In this document: piece after piece, positions 47,501 through 59,281 of the stretch | Layout of the letters: every line of letters begins with the position of its first letter | Numbering within the stretch: position 1 is the stretch's first letter | NCBI GenBank assembly: GCA_947172415.1 | Contig: OX359190.1 | Coordinates: 8,742,001-8,806,000 of the forward strand | DNA length: 64,000 nucleotides | Direction of reading: 5' to 3' | From: Chondrosia reniformis | Taxonomy: Eukaryota > Porifera > Demospongiae > Chondrillida > Chondrillidae | The notes under the pieces: generated by a model | What the model was told of the DNA's origin: nothing | The model's input: the letters and a program-made list of their open reading frames with translations, nothing else | Databases searched by the model: none | Translations under genes and position numbers: made by a program

Positions 47501-50500
47501 ACAGTTTATTCTTTTGGCATCAAACATTTTGATCCTGGGAGTCGTCTTCAGTTGCAGAATCATCTCAAAGAAACTAAAAAGTTTTGATTCTCAAGTTCAA
47601 AGGATTGTCCTTTCTTCAATGTCAATAGTTAGGAAGATGCAGTATTGATTATGCGGTCCAAAAGGTAAAAATGTTTTGTTGCTTTAGGTTCTGTTTCTGT
47701 GTATGACTTGGAGAAGAAGGGAAGTGTGCCCCTCTATCAGTCCACAGCTAAGAGTGGCAAGCACGCTGATCCGGTGTGGCAGGTTGCTTGGCAGGAGAAC
47801 GACATGGATAACAACCTCAACTTCTACTCAGTGTCCTCTGATGGTAGAGTTGTAGTATGGACAATAGTTAAGGTACTATATGTGATGGTAGAGTTGTAGT
47901 ATGGACAATAGTTAAGGTACTATATGTGATGGTAGAGTTGTAGTATGGACAATAGTTAAGGTACTATATGTGATGGTAGGTGCTTGGTGTCATATTTCTC
48001 CACCTGATTTACAGAACGAGCTGAGATTTGAAGATGTTGTAGAGCTGAATGTTCCTGGAGTGTTCGTGGATGGTCCTGACGGAAGTGAAGTGACTGCAGT
48101 GGCAGCTGGAACATGTTTTGATTTCAACGCTACCAACAAGCACCTTTATATTGTGGGTATGTTTGGTATACAGGTGTACGTACGTACGTACGTATGTGCT
48201 CATCTGTCCATCCAACCATCCGTCTGTCCATCCAACCATCCGTCTGTCCATCCAACCATCCGTCTGTCCATCCAACCATCCGTCTGTCCATCCAACCATC
48301 CGTCTGTCCATCCAACCATCCGTCTGTCCATCCATTCTTCTGACCTCTACCACAATAGAACACTTCACATTTTTTGACCTTGTTTTATCGGTCTTCCTTC
48401 CTATAGGTAGTGAAGAAGGCCATATATACAAATGCTCTAAAGCCTATAAAAAGCATTTTGTGGACATCATACAGGTTAGTATAATCACAGTTGCCTCCTG
48501 CCATTATGAACAAAATAAGGGATAAGACCCTGGCAATCTATTCCTCCTCTACTCCCACACACTAGGGACACCACCTGACAATTTATTCAATGAAATGGAA
48601 CCCATTCCATTCCAATGTGTTTGTCACGTGTGGAGCTGACTGGGCTGTAAAGATTTGGGACAGTAATCTCAAGTAAGTGATTTGGTTCTTCTAATTGCAT
48701 TTCTAACCAGCTACAATGCAGTAAAGTGAGTGTGCATATGTAAAGGTGTAGCTTATGTATACGTATAAGTAATTCTTAAAATAGAATAAGGATTTCTTGT
48801 AACTGCCTCGAACTTATCTTTGGAAATAATTCTTAAAACAATGAATGTCCTTTTGCTAAAGAATATACGTACGTACCTATATGATGGATTTCTCGTATAT
48901 CTACGTAATTATGAAGTGTCTGCATAACTGATGTAACCACATTTCAGGTGTTGCTAGGTAGAACTCCACTAAATACATACCTTTTATGAACTGCCTCATA
49001 ATCAGATGTGCTATATATATGCAAACAAACCTATGTATTGTGTACATATGTACATATAGCCAACCTTATTAAGTACTATGTACATATTGGCAGCTTAATT
49101 AAGTAATGATGTATTATGTGTATACTTGTGTACAGAAATTGACGTGTTTTCTCCTTTAGAGATCCCATGTTCACATATGATTTGAACAGTGTTGTGTGTG
49201 ACATTGCTTGGTCCCCCTTTGCCTCAACTGTGTTTGCTGCCTGCACTGCTGATGGGAAGGTGTTTGTGTTTGATCTCAACATCAACAAATATGAACCACT
49301 TTGTGTACAACCAAGTAAGTCACATGGCATCATCTGACTAGCAATGTATCCCATTATAGTATTATACATACATACATGTATAGATAGAATTTTTAACATT
49401 TCATGAATTTTTCCGATAAGTAAATAATCATTGGAATGTATTACTCCAGATCAGCCCAGTGAGTGAAGCCTTCTTTTGACTGGGATTAAGACTGAGATCC
49501 TATTAAAATAGCATCCAGTGATTACCCTCCCAGCTAGTACGTATCTAAGATTCCAGCCAGGATAAGACCCTGGTCACTCTACTGGTCTGATGTAATACAG
49601 TCCAGTGATTATTCACTTATCACCTATCCTTTGCACAAGCCAAATGCAATTAACTCTCTTTACTACTTTTGTTTGCTGTGAAATTAACGATCTGCGTATT
49701 AAAGCCTTATTTGTCAAGATAGTAAAGGATCAGGATAAATCTGTTGTTGTGTGCGTGTGTGTTCTTGTCTTAGTCATACAGAAGAAGAAAACTAAACTGA
49801 CACATATAGCATTCAACCCGACCTATCCAGTCATCATTGTTGGCGATGATAGGTACGTCTATACAATATGCATGTATAATGTAGCACCATTTTCTAGTAG
49901 ATATGAATATCTGAAACATCCTATTCCTAAAAGTATATGTTGTATATTTGAACAGTGTTAGTTGCTATACTAAGCATGTACGTATGTGTGTGTGATAGCA
50001 GCATGTTGATACATATTTGTGTACTATAGGGGATTTGTTACTACCTTGAAATTGTCACCAAATTTGAGAAAAGCTTTGAAAGTAAGTTCTCCAATGGTTT
50101 TTCATATCATTTGCATTTTCAAATGCAGTTACTTATACTTACATACGTATGTGTAAATGCAGTGCTTCCTTATATGCTGTCCCTAATTAGGTTCTTAACA
50201 TATTGGCTTTATCAATATAGATAGTTTTGTTATAAAAGGGTTCAACTAAAATACGTACTTACGTATGTTAATATGTTTTATATATGTTAGGGAATTTTTC
50301 TTTAGTAAGACATTCGTAAATGGACCAAATATCTTTTGAGCATATTTAGGGGAATGTTATATACGTATGTACATTGCTTGTATCAGTAACACTCATGTTA
50401 TTAGACTCTGGTTTTACCCTGCTCATTTACGTATACCCCCAGAGTTAAGGACATGGAGGACAAAGCTTTAAGACTGGCTATAGATCTTAGAATTGTATTT

Positions 50501-51146
50501 CCACTAATGTTATGAATCTTGTTAATTATAGTATTGTATGTGATTGTTACATATGTATATAGGTACGTACATACAAGTGTAATTTAACTTTCACACTACT
50601 AGCCTATATTATTAATATTATTTGTATGCTAGATTATTAGACATTTTCTGCATTAGTTCAGTTGTATTATGACTGCCTCTTCTAATGTGCTAACCGATAC
50701 GTCTTAGACTCCATGTCAAAATACATTTTCAGAGTACCTATATAGGGTAGTACCCTTCAAGTAGAGAGGCAACAAAAATGGCTGCCTATGAATGATCTAA
50801 AACACCATTTTCTTGTAGAGTATGGTGATCAACAATAGGAAAATACTTAGAATAGACTGTATTACCAGACTTACTACTTAGGGAAAACCCCCATAGATCT
50901 TTGTATTGCATATTTATGCCTTAAAATTGTACGTAAGTATATGTTCATATGCTCATTGGTGTAAAGGTATGCAAGCTTTCACTTTTACATTTCATCGGTC
51001 TTTTACATGCATGTGTGAGTGTATGTACTACACAATCTTCTTATTCTGCCTCTCAGGAGAAAACTTATTCAAAAGAAAATGAAGTTGCCAAATTGGAGAA
51101 GTTGATGAATTTTGTCAGGGAACCACTTTTAGAGAAAGCCACTTAA
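42364..51146 (+). CDS. DNAI1: Axonemal dynein intermediate chain 1
   Basis: Intermediate chain of outer-arm dynein in motile cilia. Twenty-two exons close in phase and give 706 residues (human 699): 42364-42429, 42623-42706, 42779-42823, 43470-43660, 43891-43952, 44280-44386, 44854-44955, 45181-45282, 45599-45682, 45830-45914, 46288-46405, 46544-46587, 46853-46919, 47332-47417, 47688-47872, 48015-48156, 48407-48474, 48566-48672, 49160-49314, 49774-49852, 50030-50081, 51057-51146. Family motifs in order: [18 protein letters not shown], an acidic Glu-rich region (exon 6), [35 protein letters not shown], then WD repeats ([51 protein letters not shown]-like VIIVGDDRG) and the end [15 protein letters not shown]. 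Odd feature: the exon 15/intron boundary is tandemly triplicated. Confidence 0.95.
44422..44507. repeat. CA microsatellite in DNAI1 intron 6
   Basis: Pure (CA)n of about 43 units, 35 bp after exon 6. A (GT)n tract also lies at 43967-43988 in intron 5. Confidence 0.95.
47130..47290 (-). mobile_element. Dispersed repeat R1 in DNAI1 intron 13
   Basis: Minus-strand copy with both front and tail, about 40 bp before exon 14. Confidence 0.85.
47840..47980. repeat. 44-bp tandem repeat spanning a splice donor
   Basis: Units start at 47840, 47884, 47928 and (partial) 47972. The first unit covers the end of DNAI1 exon 15 and the first bases of intron 15, including the donor AAG|GTACTA; the next two copies repeat that donor inside the intron. 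Confidence 0.95.
48202..48333. repeat. 20-bp minisatellite in DNAI1 intron 16
   Basis: About 6.5 copies of GTCCATCCAACCATCCGTCT, almost identical. Confidence 0.95.
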
Positions 51147-52206
51147 ACTATAAACACACATGTACATCAGCCTATATAATTCATATGCACAGGAACTGTA
51201 TGCCTACAGTACATGTACAGAATATATATATATAGTATGTGTTTACGTATATGTACATATAAATAAGTGAATCACTTCAAGATATTATTATTATTATGCC
51301 GGCCAGCGACCAAAGTCCAAAAATGCAATTGGTTGGGATAGTATTTAAATGGCAACCAGTGGATTGCCTTCTAGTCATACAAAAGAGGGGAAAAGAATCA
51401 CAGACACGTACAGCTGTTTCACCCTCCTTAGCTGGTGTTGTGTGGTGTGCGGGCCCCTGCTTCCTGCATGCTGTCCAAGTTTGTGCAGGGATGGGATAGT
51501 AGCAGGATGTATAATCGCTTAAATGCTTAAGTACACTTAATGTTAAGCGTTTATGTGAATGATGAATGGGAGCAACATGCATATGCTGTCTCACTCCTAT
51601 AAATAGGATTTATGGAAAATTGTAAGCAAAAAATTCGGACTATATACTGTTTATATACATGTGAGTGCGTATTGGAGTTGTGTCGTTATTGTTTAGCTTA
51701 TATATATAGGCAGCCTACATGCTGCTAAACCTGGCTGTGAGTCGATTTGATTAACCAAAGCTTCAACGTATTCCACGCTTTTCTTTCCTAACCGAATTAA
51801 AACGAAAAGTCTAACCTCGTTATTTAATAATTTATTCCCTAATGCAGAGAAGAAACAGCACATGACCTATAGTTCGCCATAAACGATCAAGTCCAAGTTA
51901 ACTGCACCTTCAGGCAAAGCGCCTTCCAAAACCGTTTGTTCTTCTTTCTTTTTGAATATCTCGAAGCCATCGAAAAACAAACTTGGAAACCCCGACGACC
52001 GTTACTAAGGAGTACTATACGGAGCTGGTGCTTAACATATCACTTTTGTATATATACAAGTTAATATCTGGTCATTCGTAAGAGCACCGGTAGTACAGTG
52101 AAGCGAGAAGCAAGCCTAATATACCACCAAATACGCCAAAAGTTGGATCGACTACGAGGGCAATCGTTTTTTTCTCTTTTTTTCACTCTCATCACACAGA
52201 GTTGAG
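51147..52206. other. Spacer between DNAI1 and the ncRNA candidate
   Basis: 51290-51500 is GC-richer and opens on both strands without splice or family support; it may be an old repeat. The rest shows no gene. Confidence 0.5.
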
Positions 52207-52214
52207 TATAAATA
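52207..52214 (+). promoter_or_regulatory. TATA box of the ncRNA candidate
   Basis: TATAAATA lies about 22 bp before the first base of the predicted closing stem (52229), the spacing expected for a type 3 Pol III (or Pol II snRNA-like) promoter. Confidence 0.6.
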
Positions 52215-52228
52215 GTCCGTTTTAACAT

Positions 52229-52605
52229 GACCATTCAGGCCTGCCAGCGTGGAGCCTCGGGTAAGGGAGTAAGTCCTTACTCGTTGGCTTGGTAGTGTCT
52301 AGGTTCCGTAGCTGCCCTGTATCGGTTGGTGCCATGGGGATGTGCTCACCAATTATCGATTTATCGATACAACGGAACCCGGGGAGGGATAAGGCCGGTT
52401 CTGTCACTCTGTGACTACCAAAGCCGAAACTGCACGAGTTAGGCGTTACCAACGATCCTGGCCCCAGACGACCAGCGATGGAAGGACGGCTCGCATTGTG
52501 GATGGTAACGTGAACTCCCTGCGTCGAGCAAAATCCAAGTCACACCTCCTCGTGGTGCTCGACGGTAACAGCAGTCTCTGCTGGCTAACGTGACTGGTCT
52601 TTTTT
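52229..52605 (+). ncRNA. Candidate Pol III structured RNA, about 370 nt
   Basis: The predicted RNA begins GAC-CAT-TCA (52229-52237) and ends TGA-CTG-GTC (52591-52599), which pair in 8 of 9 positions, followed at once by six Ts (52600-52605). After a symmetrical 5-nt internal loop, GCCAGC (52243-52248) pairs with GCTGGC (52580-52585). Internal hairpins: GTAAGG/CCTTAC (about 52262-52282), a long stem GGTTCCGT...ACGGAACC (about 52303-52386) with nested TGTATCG/CGATACA and TTGGTG/CACCAA, GTCAC/GTGAC (about 52407-52419), and GTCGAGC/GCTCGAC (about 52522-52564). A TATA box sits upstream. Size and promoter fit the RNase P, RNase MRP or 7SK class, but I could not find their conserved cores and do not assign it. 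No protein frame spans it convincingly. Confidence 0.6.
52600..52605 (+). terminator. T6 run, Pol III type terminator
   Basis: Six Ts directly after the closing stem. Further T-runs follow at about 52668-52678 and 52746-52756. Confidence 0.55.
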
Positions 52606-53256
52606 CTTCTTTCTTTTGCTAATTGTCGTTCGATAATCGTAAGAGGGTTCAAAACCCACTCTAGCGGCTGTTTTTCTCTTTTTTCCTTATCGTCAGCATA
52701 TCGCGATTATTGATAGAGTTCCAGACACACTTGGGCCGCTTTTCTATTTTTTTTCCATAACGCTAGAGACTTTAAAATTTTCCTCATCAGTTTCTAGCTA
52801 AAGTAGTTAGTGTATTGTGAGAGACAAGACAAGTGTGATTCTACATTAATACTTTGTAAGTAGCTATACACCTTCCTAATGAAACTGAAAATTATACAAA
52901 ATCTGTCCTCTGAAGAGAAGTTTGAGCAGGGGTGAGATAGTAATAGCATATGCAAACATGGACGATGAGCAGGTGAGGGAGCACTTATATACAAAATTCA
53001 ATGCATGGTATTGTAAGATTGATTGGCTACACATCCATTCGGTGTCTGAATTACGTTTAAAAATCATATCAACGAATCATCTGTACAAACCACAGACTTC
53101 ACCATGTGACAGTATGGACTCACAATTGCTTTAAAATAAAAAAGAATCAATAATTAAACTAAATCTATGTATAACCAGCTACATTAAGCGACTTACATGT
53201 TACATGCAGTACTAGAGAACTACAATATTGGTACAATGGAAAAAAGGTTCAAAATG

Positions 53257-56200
53257 TCAAATTTTAACAAAGAACTTGATTATGTAACAATAGTAGGCAA
53301 CAATGATCCAAATGGAGACTGCCAACAAGTTTTCAAATAACCTCTTCAGATGACAATTGGGGCCATCCCAGAAAAAGGGGAAATACCCATCTAGCAGCTC
53401 ACTGCCAACATAGATAAATATTGAATTCATACCTATATATGAAACAGAAATCATGATTAATATTCACGTCATTGTCAAAGGATATGAACACTGAAATGCT
53501 TTCCAGAAACATGCAGATATTACCTTCAAAAACATTTGGACAATGAAAGGATTATGCAGATTGTATATCTTTAATTTTAGAGTGTTCTCTGCATTAATAA
53601 TGTTCACATTGTTCTAAGTAGATGCTAACCTGGGAATATGAAGGGAGCTCCTGTCCAAATCTTCAAGACATCAATAATAAAATAGAAAGCGGCCAAAAGC
53701 AGATATCCTGTCCCTGCCATCACCAGTATGAAGGAGAGAGACCTAGCAAAAGTAAACAGTCTTCATATGAAGAAACATCCAAAAATCTCCAACAACAAGC
53801 ATGAACAAGGCAAGAGCTGGGAGCTCTTAGAGACAAGAGCTGGGTGCTCTTAGAGACAAGAGCTGGGTGCTCTTAGAGACAAGAGCTGGGTGCTCTTAGA
53901 GACAAGAGCTGGGAGTACTTACAAGTAAAACATACATACATACATATGGACATACCACAAGTTCTTATTCAAAGGAATGGCTCCTCCATTTTGTTTAAAC
54001 TCAGCCAGAGCTGCTCCAATCAGACCCAATATCAGTCCCCATATTATCATTCTCACAATACGATGAACATGACCTTTATGGTAAATCAGTATCTTTCCAC
54101 ATTGAAGACCAAGAAAGCATATGACAATAGAATTCAAAGCTCCCAGTGCACCTTCAGGGTCGTGAGCAAGGCACTTATAAGGAGTTTTACAGGTTGGGTG
54201 CTGATAAATGTGGGACTCGTGAAACAACATAAGATCCAGTTTCCTGGCAGCTCCCCCTGTGCAGTTTGGGTATTTCCCAAATTCAGCCAATCCCCCAGGG
54301 CCCAGATAACCCCTGAATAGAAAGACCACACAAACAGAGTACAATGGTACCATTCAAAGAAAACCATTTTTCTCACCTGGGGCAGTTCCAATCCAAGGGG
54401 AGCAGAAAAGTGATGCACGTGTGAGTGAGAATGAGTGCCGCAGTTACTATCCACTGTATCCAGTTGTTAGTTAGGTCCTTAAAATGTTTGAAAACCTTAT
54501 GCTGCAACTGTTAAGGAAAAGTATTCAAATATAGCATCTTCAGTTAAATCATAGATACAGGTAATATTTTCCTATCAACATGGCCGCATGCATATACGTA
54601 CTTAAGACTGAGAAGGTAAACCACAAATAGAGCAGACCATGCTATCTTTTAATAATGATTGGATTTACCTCAAATCTGCTGTATAAAAATATTGTCAAGT
54701 ATTCTGTGATTGCTACTACGAAGTAAGAGATTGCAAATCTTTGCAAAACACCGGGTATTCTCATTTTGCTAAAGTTGGTCTCTAATCACAAAACAAGAAA
54801 AAAGAAAAGAAGAGAATATTCAAATGGAGTGAAGTCTAGAGTGAAGAAGAAACAATCAAGTTATAAAGTACTGCACAGGAGTGATTGTTAAAGGTTCCAA
54901 CTAACGATGATCAAGGAAAATCCCCAAAGCAAAAAGGATAACAGTTCTTCGAAGAATTTGGTACAATTTGGAAAACCATGAATCCTTTTGCCTTCCTTTG
55001 AATGAGTACACCATTGACACGCCCATTATCCATACAAACCTGATGTACGAAATATTAAATATTTGTAAATTAGACAACTCCAACTGAAAATAAACAACTC
55101 AGAATAAGTTGCTGAATTGAATCATACGTATTTCACTTTTTCCAACCAATTCACAAGGATTAAGACTTCTTTAAGAACATAATCATGTGACTTCTGAATA
55201 AAACATTAAGTTTAATTTAAAGGAAATTCCCAACAACATTCAACCACAGTGTACACACATACTATGGTAACTACCAAATATATTTCTAAAAAATACATTT
55301 TTCAGTTTGTACTGGTAAGAGCATTTTAATGCATGTGCAGTATATGTAGCTCACCATGGAAACACAAGGTCTGCCACAGTCAGCCCATTCCAGCTGCTGT
55401 GATCAAGGAACCAATATCCTCCCCCACCATAGTTAACAAATATCATTATGACTAGGGAAAGTCCCCTAAAACCATCCAAAGATTGAAGACGCTCTTTGTG
55501 CTTTTTACTTCTTTTTCCACTTGCCAAGGTCTCAGTCTCACTTCCAATCTAAAATGGGAAGTCATACACATACAGAAGGATTCACAAAAGATCAAGAAAA
55601 AGATAAAGATTCCCAGGGTTACTGATGAAGGGTAGAATTCCCAAAAACAGCTGTCTGGCCTGGTGGAGCAGAAGAAAGAAAAGAAAAGAAAAGCCTCAAG
55701 TATCTTCATCCTGAGCTCTCTCCAGGTTTAGTTCCCTATAGGCTTTATTTATTACAGAGTAGACATAGCATATAGGAAAATGATGTATTACATACATTTT
55801 TCATAGAAATTTATTGTTTATAGCGAAGTTCTTACGTATGTACATACATGTTTGGGTAAGATATTAATCATAAAATACATATAAACAAAAATAACATTTT
55901 TTGTAAAAAAATGATGACATCATCTAATTGGAAAAGCAACTCTCATCACCTACCACAAATATCATAAATAACTATTTATTCAATCCACAGGTCATTAATT
56001 CCATTAAAAAGGTGAGTTAAAATTCTTAAAAATTCCATAAAATCTGTTTTTAATGTAAGAGGAAATTGATTCACACTTTCACTTCAAAGGACCAGGAAAA
56101 GGAATTCCACTGCACATTAGGGTCATTGATGTGCAGTGGAATTCCCAGAAAATGCTGTCTGGTCCAGTGGAGAAGACTACATATATATATCAGGTCTGTA

Positions 56201-59200
56201 TGATCCACAGTTCCATAGTTTGTATGTATAATCATGCACAGGTACGCATATTAAATAAGAGGATTATTTACGTATGTAGGTACATGAATAATCTAATACA
56301 CCAATTTAAACACATTATATCTATAATAGAATAAGGATTCCTTATAACTGCGTCGAACTTATCTTTGGGATGGTACATCGGTAAATGCTCAAAAGTCGAA
56401 GGATGTACCATCCCAAAGATACATTAGATCTACTTTAGACTTTAGAGTAAAAGGCCTATGGGGAACTAAACCTAGTGAGAGCTTTGGGTTAGACAAGGTT
56501 TTCTCCTTCTCCTTCAACTAAGGGCCACATTTAAGATATCCATGACTTCATTGTTCTATTCCTTGTTCTGCACTTACTAGAGGAGAGGTCTCTCCATCCT
56601 TATTTCCAAACTGAGCATGTTTGGAAATGGAAGTGGAACTGTAAGATCCCTTTAATCCATATCGGGAAGGATTACCAAAGTCCTATAAACAGGCATATTT
56701 AAGATAACAACCAACCACAACTGTTCCAATGAGTATAATACTTGTAATTTATGAAATAGACGAACAATTCCCAGAAATCGTACTTGTAATTGACACAAAA
56801 CTAAAAGAATTGTCAATTGTACATTAACAGGAACACACATTTTAATGTCCTCCTCAATGACATAAACATTCATACTATAAACAATGGATTTAATCTTTTG
56901 CTTACTCGTTCAAATTTCATTTCTGTCCACAGTCTAGCCTTCATCCTAATGCAGCAGCGATATTTCCACTCAACAAACGTGGCCACCGAATAAATTAATG
57001 CCACCAACACCAGAACAATTGAAACATAGAGCAACGCTACAAAGACAGATAGACATGTGTACTAACATCATAGATAATCAGACAAAGGGTGACAATGATG
57101 ACAAAGAGGTTGACAGTGATGACAAAGGGTGACAATGATGACAAAGAGGTTGACAGTGATGACAAAGGGTGACAATGATGACAAAGAGGTTGACAGTGAT
57201 GACAAAGGGTGACAATGATGACAAAGGGTGACAATGATGACAAAGGGTGACAGTGATGACAAAGGGTGACAATGATGACAAAGGGTGACAGTGATGACAA
57301 AGGGTGACAGTGATGACAAAGGGTGACAATGATGACAAAGAGGTTGACAATGATGACTATAAAGTGACAATAATGACAAGCAAAGTGACACAGATGACAA
57401 GTGACATGGATGACAAGCAAAGTGACACGGTGACAAGGAAGATAACTCTACCACCACTTACGAAGAAAGGAGTTTTGACCTTCCTTCACTTTCTGAAAGT
57501 CATACATTATTGTATTAGGGTGGTCTTTGTCTTCTCCCGTGATATTTAAGAAATATTGACCACGTTCTTCATAAAATTCATTTTTCCTACATTCAAACAT
57601 ATGTACACAATGCACGTAACCACAGGGACCTCCGTAAGTAGAATATTCAAAGTGACCACATACCAGAAGGACAGATTCTCATTCTCACTCAAGAGCATTT
57701 GATATTCAAATCTTGTGTCCACACACAGAAATATGGTCACACCCGGATTGACAGTTCCCAGCAGGTTGGTGGCACACTACATCACAAACGTTGCTATGCT
57801 TTATCAAGATAGAACCTGTTCACTGTATTAATACGTGTATGCCTGTCCCTATGTCAGGTTGTATATTTAAGGCTGCTTGGTCCCATGGCTAATGTACGGG
57901 GGAGGTCTACCTACCTACCTACATACGTACGTACGTCTGTAACACCCTACATTCTGGTGTCCATTGATTTTGTATGAAACAGCCCACACTTAAGAGAGAG
58001 CTATGGATTCAACAGAAAGATTCCCAGGGTCACTGATGAAGGGTGGCTTTCCCAGAAACATCAGTCTAGCCCAGTGGAGCAGAAGAATAAATTTAAGATA
58101 AGACTCCTGTATTCTCATCCAAAACTTTCACTAGGTGTAGTTCCCATAAGCCTTTTACTGTAACTTGGTTGTAGTATGTAGGAAAATGTTACTTGTGCAG
58201 TGGCAGGTCTACTGTGCAACAACTGACCTGGTAGCACTCTCCAGATATCTCATAGTATTCTAGAGGGTAAGACCCCATGTGAATTAACTTAAGGGCAGCC
58301 TGGTCTATTTCACAGGAGGGCCAATTTGAATTGTTAACAGTGTCACTTCTGTCTACATCAAGTTTGAGGTCTTCTACTTGACCGTAAATATTAATGGAAA
58401 CCAGATCTGTTGAGTTTGGATTGTTCATGTGAACCACGCTAAGGGAGACAGCTGTGGGAAGAGAGACAGTATTGTGATACGGGCCATACGACTTTGTGTG
58501 CATTTGAAAAAATGTACTGGAGAAGGGGTGTGTCTGATGGAGAAGGGGTGTGTCTGATGGAGAAGGGGTGTGTCTAATGGAGAAGGGGTGTGTCTAATGG
58601 AGAAGGGGTGTGTCTGATGGAGAAGGGGTGTGTCTGATGGAGAAGGGGTGTGTCTAATGGAGAAGGGGTGTGTCTGATGGAGTCTAATGGAGAAGGGGTG
58701 TGTCTGATGGAGAAGGGGTGTGTCTAATGGAGAAGGGGTGTGTCTAATGGAGAAGGGGTGTGTCTGATGGAGAAGGGGTGTGTCTGATGGAGACAGAAGT
58801 ATAACGTGTAAGGGTCACTGTACGTGTTATAGACTTACGGCCAAGTGTTTTGTTCTTTGGTTTTAAGACTTGAACATCAAAATACAGATTAGTTATATTG
58901 ACAAACTTAGTAAAATGTCCACGACTTATGTTTTCGAATGAATGTATGAGCTGTTTGTTGATAGTCTTCAATTCTACCGCTAGTACGTCGTCGTTACCTA
59001 ACGAGTGGATAAAGTTACCCACTCGCACATTCACCTGCTTGGTGCTGTCACTCCATACTGTTAAGAAGAAGACAAATTAAATTTACATGCACACTATACT
59101 GTATAACCTATTGCAACACTACACATGTGGTCAGAAAATTCTCCAACAACAAAAAGATTAACATTACTAATTTTGCAAATGTAATTATTTCTTAGCTGAA

Positions 59201-59281
59201 GATTATTAAAGTAAATCTTTGCTTACCGCCTTGTGCAAGGAGACAGAAGAAGAAAGCGATTAGGGCGCTGATTCTCGGCAT
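53257..59281 (-). CDS. HGSNAT: Heparan-alpha-glucosaminide N-acetyltransferase
   Basis: Lysosomal membrane enzyme that moves an acetyl group from cytosolic acetyl-CoA to terminal glucosamine of heparan sulfate. Fourteen exons close in phase to 729 residues: 59227-59281, 58839-59057, 58228-58451, 57664-57776, 57462-57586, 56906-57036, 56578-56682, 55355-55548, 54906-55039, 54669-54781, 54377-54507, 53956-54312, 53630-53742, 53257-53432. Signal peptide 1-18; luminal N-terminal domain to about 245; first membrane span about 248-268 ([16 protein letters not shown]). A cytosolic linker follows, then the catalytic block [20 protein letters not shown] and [17 protein letters not shown], with the family's active-site His at about 374. 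Also seen: [49 protein letters not shown], and the C-terminus [13 protein letters not shown]. Introns 2, 5 and 12 contain minisatellites. Confidence 0.95.
53812..53914. repeat. Minisatellite in HGSNAT intron 12
   Basis: Four to five copies of a roughly 23-bp unit, GACAAGAGCTGGGTGCTCTT plus AGA. Confidence 0.9.
55575..55765 (+). mobile_element. Dispersed repeat R1 in HGSNAT intron 7
   Basis: Full-length-looking copy; GAAA in the core is AAAA here. Confidence 0.85.
56125..56520. mobile_element. Two R1 fragments in HGSNAT intron 7
   Basis: A front fragment (GTGGAATTCCCAGAAAATGC, about 56135-56180, plus) and a tail fragment (about 56435-56520, minus). Confidence 0.65.
57078..57360. repeat. Minisatellite in HGSNAT intron 5
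   Basis: About 14 copies of a 19-21 bp unit (GACAAAGGGTGACAATGAT, with a GAGGTTGACAGTGAT variant). Variants alternate in blocks at the start. Long open frames through it are repeat translations. Confidence 0.9.
58010..58165 (+). mobile_element. Dispersed repeat R1 in HGSNAT intron 3
   Basis: Front GGGTCACTGATGAAGGGTGG, tail AGTTCCCATAAGCCTTTTAC. Confidence 0.85.
58519..58795. repeat. 20-bp minisatellite in HGSNAT intron 2
   Basis: About 14 copies of GGAGAAGGGGTGTGTCTGAT, with a T/C-A variant (TCTAAT) scattered among copies and one truncated unit near 58680. Confidence 0.95.

Noticed and set aside
52615..52680. Possible tRNA at the B-box-like GGGTTCAAAACCC
   Set aside because: No A box, acceptor stem or cloverleaf could be formed around it.
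57037..57457. Three long Cys/His/Pro/Ser frames
   Set aside because: Translations of the HGSNAT intron 5 minisatellite.
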